DNA of 64,000 nt from Lepidostoma basale (taxonomy: Eukaryota > Arthropoda > Insecta > Trichoptera > Lepidostomatidae). A program made the translations under genes and the position numbers. The notes below the pieces were generated by a model that had not been told where the DNA came from, did not search any database, and was given only the letters and a program-made list of their open reading frames with translations. Of this stretch, positions 1 to 10,900 are shown in pieces. Every line of letters starts with the position of its first letter. The first letter of the stretch is position 1. The stretch lies in assembly GCA_022606425.2 (NCBI GenBank), contig JAHDVF020000893.1:62001-126000 (forward strand), in the 5' to 3' direction.

Positions 1-1436
1 AGACTTGTGGCAGTGAAGATAAATACCAAAATTGGTATTTTTTATCACAAAAAACAAAACATTATCTTAGCAGATAATAATCTGCAACCTCTCGTTTCAG
101 ATTTCACACATTTATTCCAAATAATTAGAATGATTAATACAAAGCAAATCTCGGATAAAATAAAAATTTAGAGACTTGATAACAATATGATTTTGATCCC
201 TGGAAATGTAAACTTAGAATAAAGTATGCATTTACTATATTATTTTTATCTTAAAATACAGGAACAAAATACATAAAACTTAAATCCGTTTTATACTGTT
301 AAATATATTGTATTGTTAAAAAAAATCAGGCCACTTGTTTTGCTCTCAAATGTTATCAAATGATTAATGGACTTACACATAATAACCATTGCAAAGTTTC
401 CAAATTTAAATCAAACTCAAGTTGCATATACTATACTATATTTATATAATAATATTATTACTGAACCATTATTTACAAATGTCAGTCAGGTAAAGAGTCG
501 GAGAAATCGACATGCGTGCATGACACAGTGTATGAATGTACAGGAAGTGAGAAAAATATGCCAGAACACTGTGGCGGTCCATTATTTCTGCCTACCCCTC
601 CGGCGAGACGGCACGATGGTTAGTTAATTATTTACAAATATATTTTGAAAAATCATACTTGAGTACTTGTATCAATGACAATCCGCACATAAAAAATTAA
701 CCCTGAAAACCGGTTTTGTGGCAATGAATGATTATAATATGAGAACTTCAAAACATTATTTAAATTTTATACATCTCTTAATTTAAATTTGCTTAATATT
801 AAAATTCTAATATAAGAGAAAATAAATTATATTTAGGGAATTAAATATTAATTATTGAAATACTGAAATAAACAAAAATATCACGCTGATGATTTTATTT
901 ATTTTATTTTATTTCGCAAGCTTCCTTCATATTTACAAGTTTTTTTTTTTTTTTTTTTAAAGACTTATTGGTAGAAATACACATTTTAAAAGTGTGTGAA
1001 TACAAATTACTACATTAAGTCGTCTTAATTGTTTCAACATACTGAAGGATGTTCTAAAATTAAAAGTGGTTTTTGCGCAGAGTACAATATTACGTGAAAA
1101 TTTTGAAAATGCAAGTTTCATTAAGTTCATCATATTACTCAATAAATTAAGCTACAAGAATTTCAAATCATAGGTTAGAAATAAAAATATATATTCGCTA
1201 AAAATAAAACATAAAGTTGCCTAGTTTGATTACATGAGTGGTGAGTTTTAAGCTGAACAAACTGATAAGATAGTAGAATTTACATGGCATGTTCTTTATA
1301 ATAATCGTACGATCTATATTCACGTGCTATAATACATGACATTCATATTCACAATAAAACAATTACACATTAGATAGAAAATTACACATTCCGTAAAACT
1401 AATTAATTACTTATTTAATTAATAGAAAAACCTCAC
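1..1436. other. AT-rich non-coding stretch, probably intron 1 of the PMP34-like gene
   Basis: No exon was recognised here on either strand. It lies downstream of the minus-strand first exon at 1437-1499, so it is probably the first intron of that gene, whose remaining exons would lie left of the window. It contains a LINE 3' tail (481-634) and an 18-base T run near 941-958. The short open frames in it have no recognisable similarity. Confidence 0.55.
481..634 (+). mobile_element. LINE 3' tail fragment (GTTA-tail family, copy 1)
   Basis: A decayed copy of the non-LTR retrotransposon tail best preserved at 63293-63755. Shared landmarks are the stretch encoding R-N-R-H-A-C-M-T, then a tract encoding Y-P-x-G-x-T-A close to the stop, and the terminal GATGGTTAGTTA. 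Only the last ~150 bp are present, as expected for 5' truncation. No target duplication was identified. Confidence 0.7.
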
Positions 1437-1499
1437 CGTTGCACCCGCCACGGCGTGCACGAGGGTGTCATAACTCAGTAGGCCCCTATTCTCGTTCAT
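1437..1499 (-). CDS. SLC25A17: PMP34/SLC25A17-like peroxisomal solute carrier, first exon only
   Basis: This exon starts with ATG at 1499 and runs 21 codons (MNENRGLLSYDTLVHAVAGAT) to a GTGAGG donor at 1436. The segment LSYDTLVHAVAGA closely matches the start of vertebrate PMP34 (LSYESLVHAVAGA), a mitochondrial-carrier-family protein of the peroxisomal membrane that exchanges CoA, FAD and adenine nucleotides. Only the beginning of the first transmembrane segment is encoded; the PX(D/E)XX signature and all later exons must lie beyond the left edge. The exon sits head to head with WASHC5, 474 bp away. The identification rests on 13 aligned residues plus a correctly placed start and splice donor, so it is likely but not certain. 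Confidence 0.72.
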
Positions 1500-1973
1500 T
1501 GTAATAAAAAAATGAAAAATCACTTAAAGTGTATAAGAGTTGATTAAAACACGCGACCGCGCGCGCTGTCCTTATTCAACACGAAACATACGTGCGAGTA
1601 CGTTCATTTATAGCAACGTAATGAAAATGAATTTCCATCGGAGAACGGCCGTCACGATAAAACGATGGAAATTAGTATTGATAATGCGCGGGGAGGGGAG
1701 TGTCATTTCAGAAACGTCAAACTTGTTGCCATGTCAGACAATATCATTTTTTTAGGTACTTTTATAATATTTAAATGAAACCGATTCACTTATCTACAAT
1801 ATAAAATTTTAGTGAAAAGGAAGACGATTTTCTTAACTGTCAAACTGACGTTAATTTAGACACTTCGTCAGTGATAAGTTGTTTATTAATTTGTTTTCAC
1901 AATATTATCTATATTTTTTATAGTTATTAAAGTAGAATTTATATTTATATGAAATATCAATCATTTTTTTAAA
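1500..1973. promoter_or_regulatory. Putative bidirectional promoter between the PMP34-like gene and WASHC5
   Basis: This 474-bp interval separates two divergent start codons (1499 minus, 1974 plus). It includes a GC-rich patch at about 1553-1570 (GCGACCGCGCGCGC) that contrasts with the AT-rich flanks. No convincing TATA box was placed. Promoter function is inferred only from the divergent arrangement. Confidence 0.5.
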
Positions 1974-4900
1974 ATGATGAAAGCATCAACATTTAATATT
2001 GATGAAAATGCCTGCATACAAAGTCTCCTGGAACTTGTATCTCACGGGAATGCTATAATTGCCGAAATATTGCGCTTGAAAGACAACATTCCATCGATTT
2101 TTATGTAGGTTTTTTTAAATTTTGCAATATGATTTCTCTTAAATGCGCAATAAATTATTTATGTTAGTTTTTCAATTTATATATACTGTTTACAGTTTGG
2201 AATCTAAAGAAGAACAGACTAAGTATGGAGATATTGTTTTTGATTTCTCATATTTCAAAAATTCCGATGCGTTCGAGAAGAAAATTTCGACTAACCCGGT
2301 AAGCATAGTAAACATAAACATCTATTTTATAGGCAGTATCTAATTCCGAACCTTATTTATGAAAGAGAAGTATGTGTCGTAAGAAAGTAAGGAAGACTTT
2401 TAGAAAACATAATCATAATGAGATCTCTTAGACGAGTGTGTGTAACATTATACATTCAATGTCAATTTCTGATTAAACAAGAGAATGCAGGAGGAATGAA
2501 AATATTGCAAACTTCAATAAGATGATTAAGACCAGGGTGTTTGAACCTTTTTAATTTTTTGTCCTGGGACAATATTAACCGCCCTACCTTCACATGCAAA
2601 AAAAACACATTTTTTATTAATTATACTTAGTTATATTTTTTTAAATTACGAAACGTCAAATACTCAACCGCACACTTCACCTTCCCCTTGTAAAACTATC
2701 ATACTTGTGAAGACTCGTGGTCAAGTGTTGTTGGCACACAAATGTATCCCTAACGGTTTGTACATTTTACGTACATTACTTTTTCTCAAGCACGTATCGC
2801 ACGATAGCGCAGAATGGTACAGTCAAAGTGTGCGTATCACATACATTCATAGCTTAGAGCAGTTAATTAAAAAAAAAAACTACAAATAAAAAATATTTTA
2901 TTTTAGTATTACGAATTGTAGTATTAGTAAGAAATTAAGATTTGTAACTGGATATGACATGATGTGTGTATGAAAAGAAAAGTCAGGTCAAGTAATAAAC
3001 TGATTGTGGATAGAGCATAGACACAATCATAATGATTGACAGAGACAATTGATAGAGTTCCAAGTTAAGAGAGCGAAAATGGAACGCAAAATAAGAAAAA
3101 AGTCATATAATCCAATCAAATTTAAAAAGTCAACATGCAGGCAAGAAAATTATATTTTGAGTTAGAGAAGTGTATCAGGCTATCCCTCTAGGGAAAAGAC
3201 ATAATGGTAATTTATTTTTCTAACTTTATATGTAGGTTTTACAAGAACTGGATGACGAGTTCAAGGAGAGCAACTTGCCCATCATCAGTCGCTTCTATCT
3301 TGCCTTTGAGAATGTGTATCAGTACGTGGCCGACCTAAATCAGTTCCTGGAGCAACTGGCCGAGGGCTTTTTCATTCAACAGACCCTGGACACCGTTCTG
3401 CAGGACAATGAAGGAAAACAGCTACTAGTAATTTTCCCATTCTTATTTAATTTTTTACTTATGAATCCTAATCATGTCTATTGCACCAGGAAAAATTTCC
3501 CTAGCACCCTCGTGATTCTAGAAAGGGTTTTTATAATTTCTTGGCAGTTTAAATGGGAGAAAATCAGTGCAAGTTTATCTTCTTCTTCTGCCTGTTGTGG
3601 CCGTCCACGCATGGACGTAGATCTCCTCTTGTATTTTCCACTCCTTTCTATCCTGAGGGATCTGCATCCAGGCACTTCCCGCACTCTTTTGGATATTGTC
3701 GCGCCAACACAACTTTGGGCGTGCAACTCCACACTTTACCATTCTCGGTCACCAGCAGTCACCTTGTTCACTTTACATCTGGGTCACGAGCGACGTGCCC
3801 CGCCCAACGCCACTTAGGGGTTACGACCAACTTGATGACGTCGGAGACTTTTGGCCTGGCTCATATATCCTCACTCTGTCCCGCAATCTAATATTAAAAT
3901 TAAAATTAACTACATATCTGAAAAGCACAATTACAGGAGACAGAAATTGTGGAAAGATATTAAGGGAAGAATTGGTACTGGAAACAATGTAAAAGTTGGT
4001 TAAAAGTTTGAGTACAAACAGTATTAACAGAATAAAATTCAAGAACAGTCTGAGGAAAACTAGCCATAACCAAATTAATAAATTACTAAAAGGCTGCCAA
4101 ATTTTAAGTCATAAAATCGGAAGTCTGTTGTTAAAGTAACTCCTTTTTTATGTTTACAGATAAAATCTCAAAAACATTTATATTTTTTAAATATTTACTG
4201 TACATATATTTTTTTTTATCCTTAATCACAATATAAAAGGGGCAATTAGCAAATCTGTGAACAAAACGCACAAGTCAACCGATTGTTGACACTTCTTAAC
4301 TGTCACGTAAGAGGTGTATCACGATAATAAAGATGAAATTTTCCAGTGTGAGAGCCTGTATCTATATGGAGTGATGCTGTTGGTGTGTGAGACGCACGTG
4401 GCTGGTCGTGTGCGAGAACGCCTGTTGGTAGCCTGGCACCGCACCACGGCCTCCAACCTACAAACCAACGTTGACAAGGTCTGCGAACTACTGAGGGATT
4501 CAGGGTATCGCTGTACTACTGGAGCCAGGCGGCCCCAGCATTATCCTGAAGAGCTTTTCAGGTTAAATAATAACTGTTTTTTTTTAATGAAATCTGTTCA
4601 ATAATATTGTTTTAATTTGATCAAATTTAAGTATATTTTTACCAAGTTAATTTAATATCTTATTTTACAGACGTATTTCCATTGATGCATCCTTCATAGA
4701 AGTTATAATTAATAGACTACGAAGTGAAGATATCTACAATCAAATTAGTATTTTTCCATTGCCAGAACATCGCTCGACTGCTCTCGCATCTCAAGCCGCC
4801 ATGCTCGTTGTTTGTCTCTTCTTTTCTCCTGATACCCTAATCTCTGAAACTGCCAAGATGAGAGAGGTCGTCGATAAGTATTTCCCCGACAACTGGATTG

Positions 4901-7900
4901 TTTCTATCTACATGGGAATAACATTGAATCTTATAGAAGCTTGGGAGCCCTACAAGGCAGCCAAAGCGGCCTTAGCAAACACAATTAATACTAAAAATAT
5001 TAAAGATCTTTCTCAAATACATTCTGTACAAATTAAAAAAATCATTCCACAGACTGCCAAGTTATTACAAGAAGGTGTTCTCAAAGAGGAAAAGTTAACA
5101 GATAATATAAATAAGTTGTTGAGTTTAATAAGAGAATGTAACGTGACTCTTCGTTGGACCATGTTACACACAAATCCCACAGTTATACAGTATGACAATG
5201 TCAAGAAAAGTAAACAAATAAAGGATCAAACTATTGCAGAATCCAAGTATAATCCAAGAGAGCTTTTTCAATTACTCATTAATACATCTCTCTTAGAACT
5301 GAGTATCAAAGAGATGTTAAGGAAATTACTCACAAACAAAGAACTCAAATGGGAAGAACAGAAAAAGGATGCCAAAGAACGGGTGCAAGAACTCAGTGAA
5401 GTCTTCTCGGGAGAGAAACCATTACCTCGAGTATCTAAAAATGAAAATCTTCAAAAATGGTTCATCGCAATATGTAGACAAATAGACTCATTGAAGCACG
5501 ATGACATGGCCGCATCGAGTAAAAAAATCATTCAACTGATACAAGCTTTAGAAGATGTACAGGAGTTCCATCAGTTGGATGATATCATGCAGGTTAAGCA
5601 GTGGTTGAAGGAGGCTCGTGAGAGTCTGACGAACATGGTAAGAGGAGGAGGATTGACTGAAGACAGTCTGGTCACCTTACAGATCTGTGCAGATCTCAGT
5701 TACGGCTGGTGCGTGGCCCAATCCTTCACGACCTTGGGGCGTGATGCGCTAAAAAAAGATCCTGCATTAGTTTCCCACTTGCGAGCGGTGTTTCTTAAAC
5801 TCGCATCTGCTCTCGATATTCCATTACTCCGGATCAACCAAGCCGCCAGTCCCGACTTGCTCTCCGTTTCACAGTACTATAGTAATGAGCTAGTCGCTTA
5901 CGTTAGGGAAGTTCTACAAATCATTCCAGAAACAGTATTCAGTCTGCTGGAGAGAATCATTGAACTCCAGACTTCTGTGTTAAAAGAACTGCCTTCCAGG
6001 ATTGACAAGGAACAATTAAAAGAGTTTTCCCAGTTGGAAGAGAGGATGGAAGTGGCCAAGTTGACTCATTCTGTTTCAGTCTTCACAAGTGGTGAGATCT
6101 TTTATAAATTGCTTTTAATTTGTCCATTCATAATTCCAGGATGAAACTTCAGTGTGTACCTTTATTGGAATTTACAAATGCATCCAAACTATTGAATAAA
6201 CTAAGAAGAAAAAATTATCACAAAAAACATAGCATATTTTGTATGTCATTAGAACATTTTAAAACTTTATACAAACCCAAATAATTGCAGAGGTTTTCCA
6301 AGGATTAAAATTTAATTTATTGTTTCTATGTAAAACTCCATATTAAATAAAACTAACTAACTAATCATCGCGCTGTCTCTTCGAAGGGGTAGGCAGAAAG
6401 ATTGGACTGCCACACTTTAACTGATGCCGCACTCTATCCTTCTCTTTTTGCCCCTGTGGGAGACGCGGTGTGATGGGTTGCGAACCTCATCGCCACCATC
6501 ATCTCGCCATCGGCATCTCCCGCGCACACTTCGATCGTCCAACGTCCACAAAATAAATCTAAAATAAATAATATAAATACAATGATATAAATATAATAAT
6601 GAAATAAAAATAAAATAACGCAAGTTCTTTTAGATGGTGCACATATTGTAGGCTGGACGATCCGGACTGTTGTGTGTTTTTTTAAATTTATATTCCACGT
6701 ATCCACTGTTCTTTTAAATAACTGTAATTATGCACTTTGTACGGGACGCACTGGACGTCCCTGTAATTTTTTATTTGTGGCGCCGACTGCTGCTCGTCTC
6801 CGATGTAGTCCACGGGGAAAGGGGCGTGATGCTACTTAACTCTCGTACCGAAAGCGGGCGAAAAAATAATAAGCAAGTTATATTTAGTCGGCGATCGGTA
6901 GAGAGTGAAGCGTGATGCGAAGTGGGGTGTGCGAGGGCTCAGCCTTTATAAAGGCTATTTTCAACTGATGCTCTTGGCAGGCTCTAGGCATGCACTGATT
7001 TGCTCTGCCCAGGGCCCACCTATTTATACGATTTGCCGGCGGCGGTCCCGGTAGCAGTGCCACCTGGCGGCACTTTCTCAAAGCTACCTGCCGGCCGCGA
7101 GGCCTCCCACTGTTTTCGCCACCCCACGCTTCGACCGTTCACACTTCACTCCGTCCCGACCGCCTCGTTTATTCCTTATGATCAATTATACAAGAAAAAT
7201 ACAAAAAATAGGACTTATACTCTAAATACACAAAGTTGCGACGTTAAAACCGGGAGCAAAAAATGTACGGGGAGAATTGTGGGACTGGCCAAAATGGACG
7301 CCGCGGACCCCTGTGTGCCCTCTCTCGCTCGCACACAGCTTGCTGGCCTCGGCGTCCTAGGTAGCAGACTTTCAGCGCAGTCCCCTCTCTCCGCCCGTTA
7401 CCTAATTCAGCCCACGATTCCAACGCCGCACAAACACAAATAGATAGATGAAATTAAGTGATAATATCGGGAAGTTTTAATCGCCCCCGTACGTCCGATA
7501 CACTCCCCCCGTGCGGCTGCGCCGTACTAACACTTTCGGGCGTATCCTAGGCGGGGGGTCGGTCGTCGACGGGTCTTCGGCGGCGGAAGAGCATCCTTCG
7601 GGAGTGGCGTGTCTGGTTCCGGCTGAAATACAGCGACGCGGACTGCAGGCCGCGTATATGTTCCCTTGCTCGTCTGTATTGTCACGGTTCTGGTCTGGCC
7701 GTCAGCTGCCGGGGTGGCCTCGACGACGCGTCCGCGGGGCCATGTGTTCCTTGGCAGCGACGGGTCGGCGAGTAGCACCAAGTCCCCCACCTTGATGGGC
7801 GGTCGCTGCTGGTGCCATTTCTGCCGGTGACTGATGGTGGGGACGTAATCCCTTAGCCAGCGTCTCCAAAATCCATCCGCGAGTTGTTGGCTGATGCGCC

Positions 7901-10900
7901 ATTGCTTTCGCAGGCAGGCGTCCGGCTTTCCTCTTGCGAGGATGGTGAGATGCGGTCGTCGCGAGGCTCCCCCCATCAGGAAGTGGTTGGGGGTCAGGGG
8001 TTCCTCCTCTGTCGGGTCCACGGCGACGTGGGTCAGCGGGCGGTTGTTGATGGTGTGTTCCACCTCGGCAAGTGCGGTCAGCAAGGTCTCCTCCCGAGGG
8101 GCTTGCTCCCTTAGGATCGCCTTTAGGGCTTGTTTCACCGACCGCACTAGCCTTTCCCATGCTCCCCCCATGTGCGGGGCTCCGGGGGGGATGAATCTCC
8201 ACTCTGTCTCGTTCCCCGCCAGGTACTCTGCGATCTTCTCATTCGCAGACAGCTCCGTGGCGGCCTCTCTCATCTCTCTGTCAGCGCCGTGGAAATTGGT
8301 TCCGTTGTCCGTGAGTATGGTTGCGGGTTGGCCCCTGCGGGCGGACATCCGGCGGAGCGCCATGATGGCGGAGTCCGCGCTCAGTGAGGCGGCGAGTTCA
8401 AGGTGCACGGCGCGCGTCGTCAGGCACGTGAAGAGCGCTCCGTACCTCTTCTCCCGCCGTCGGCCGATGGTAACCTCCATCGGCCCGAAGTAGTCCAATC
8501 CGCAGTGTGTGAAGGGCCGGACGCGTCCGGCCAACCGGATCGATGGCAGGGGGGCCATTCTGGGTGGTAGTGGCTGGCAGCGTCTGAAGCGGCACGTCGG
8601 GCAGCGGAAGCGCAGGGCGCGCAAGTTAGTGCGCAATCTCAGCACGTGGAAGCTGCTGCGCACCTCTGCCACAGTCGTCTCTATTGCCGGGTGAAGTCCT
8701 TTGTGGTGGATGTGGTTGAGCAGGAGACGGGTGTATGGGTCGTCCCCGTCGAGGATTATCGGCGAGCGCGTGTCGCCCGACACTCCGCGGAGTTTCCTCA
8801 GGCGGCTGTCAGCGCGCCATAGGCCCTCTCGGTCCTGAAACGGCGCGAGAGGGGCTAGTCGGCTCGAGCGCATGCTGCGGAAGGATCGGGATTGCGAGGC
8901 CTGTGTCAGCCTCTTCTCGGCCTCGCGGACCTCCTCGGCGCGGAGCGTCCCCTCTGGTTCCCGTCTTGCTGCTCCCTCGCGGCATCGGCGGATGAATCGC
9001 AGGACCCACGCCGTGGCGCGGGTCAGACGGCTCCAGGATGAGAACCGTGTGACGTCAGGTAATCCACCTTCGTCGAGTTGTGTAAGTGTCCCGACGAATT
9101 GCGGTCGCAACTCTAGGTCATCGGGCTGGGGCTGGAGCGCCCTCTCACGTGGCCATTCGGTCTCCGGTGCCCTCAGAAATGCGGGGCCGCCGAACCATTT
9201 CCCAGCGGGTGTGAGATCCGGCGCCTCGCCGTCCCTGGTCCCGGCGTCAGCGGGGTTGAGTTTGGTGGGCACCCACTTCCAGTCCGAGGCAGATGACAAC
9301 TCGTCGATTTCGCCGAGGCGGTTGGCGACGAAGGCGGAGTAACTGCGCGGGTCCGTCCGGATCCAGCATAGGACCGTGGAGGAGTCCGTCCAGTAAGTCG
9401 TCTTGATTATGTGTAGTTGCGTCTCTTTTCGTATGGTGGCGGCCAGGCGGGCGGCCATCAGGGCGGCTTGCAGCTCCATTCGGGGGACGGACAGAGGCTT
9501 GAGGGGTGCCACCTTTGTTTTCGCGGCAATGAAGTAGACGTCCTTTCCCCCGACTATGTAAGCCACGGTGCAACACGCCAGCTCGGACGCGTCGCAGAAG
9601 ACGTGCAGTGTGACGTCGCCGCCGCTTCTCCCGGCCGTGCAACGCGGGATCTTGACATCGATGTGGCTCGCGAGCTCCAACCATTCCTGCCACTTCTTGG
9701 CCTGCGCCGGTTGGATGACCTCGTCCCACTCGATGCCCGACCGCCAGACGGCCTGTAGGAGGATCTTCGATCGGATCGTCAGGCAGGTGATGAAGCCCAC
9801 CGGATCGAAAATTCTCATGACGGCGCTCAGCAGCTGTCGCTTGGTGGGTCGGGCCGCCACGTCCTCGGTCCTCCTAAAGTTGAACCGGAACTGGTCGGCG
9901 GCCGGACTCCACTCCAGTCCCAGGATCTTCTCTGTCTCCTCGCCTCCGTCGATGGTTACAGCCGTCTTGGCTCTGGCGTCGATGGGCACACTCTGGATGG
10001 ACGCGGGTTCGTTGGTCGCCCAGTTTGTCAGTTCGAAACCGCTGGCTGCCAAGGCGTCTCGGATGTCTCGGACGAGCGTGGCGGCCTCCTCCGGGGTGTC
10101 CACCGCGTCCAGATAGTCGTCCATGTAGAACTTGGTTCTGATCGCGATGGCTGCCTCGGGGAACTTCAGCGCACAAGCCTCCGCCGCCTTGTTGCGCACA
10201 AAGTGCGCGCTGCTCGGGGAGCAAGTCGCTCCAAACATCACGGACGTGAGGACGTAGGCGGCGGGCTCCGACTGCGCATTCGGGCGCCATAGGTACGTCT
10301 GCGAGGGCCAGTCGGCCGGGCGAATCTTGATGCGCAGGAACATCTCCTTAATGTCAGCCGCGAGAGCCACCTTGCCCTCGCGGAAGCGGATGAGGTTCCC
10401 GAGCAGAGATGTCAGCAAGTCGGGGCCGGTCAGCAGACGGTCGTTCAGCGAGGTCCCTCGGCAGCGGCTGGCGGCGTCGAAGACCACTCGGAACTTCCCT
10501 GGCTTATTCGGGTTTGATATGGAGAAGTGGGGCAGGTACCATCTTCGTGGTGCTGGTGCAGCGGCCTCCGCTTCGCTCAACTGCCTAGCGTAACCCTTGC
10601 TAAGCAGGAGCTCCATTTTCTCTGTGTATTGGGCAGCTAGTGGCGGGTCCCTCTGCAGCTTCTTCTCAAGCGTGAGTAGCCTCCTCCTCGCACACGCACG
10701 ATTGTCCGGGAGCAGGGAGGAGTCTTCCTTCCATAATAGGCCCGTCTCCCAGCTGCCGTCCGCCAGTCTCCGAGTGGTCTGCTCCATCAGCTGCTCCGCT
10801 CTCTGATCGTCTGCGTTGATGCGTTCCGCGGCCGTTACTCCGAGGGAATCGACCGCGAAATTGTAGCGGAGCAGCTCGTCTAGTCGGGTGTCCTGCCGGT

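Noticed and set aside
957..1142. 61-codon minus-strand frame near the PMP34-like exon
   Set aside because: It has no similarity to the expected next exon of a mitochondrial-type carrier and no suitable splice sites.
3275..3817. 180-codon plus-strand frame
   Set aside because: Its first ~50 codons are WASHC5 exon 3. The rest reads through the donor at 3428 into an intron and an antisense LINE relic.
7000..7443. 147-codon plus-strand frame, repeated at 13954-14397
   Set aside because: Both lie wholly inside the LTRs and are identical only because the LTRs are. The frame is antisense to the element, without recognisable domains.
7702..8202. Several open frames on both strands across 7500-13800
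   Set aside because: They are shadows of the GC-rich Gag-Pol frame, where stop codons are rare in all frames.
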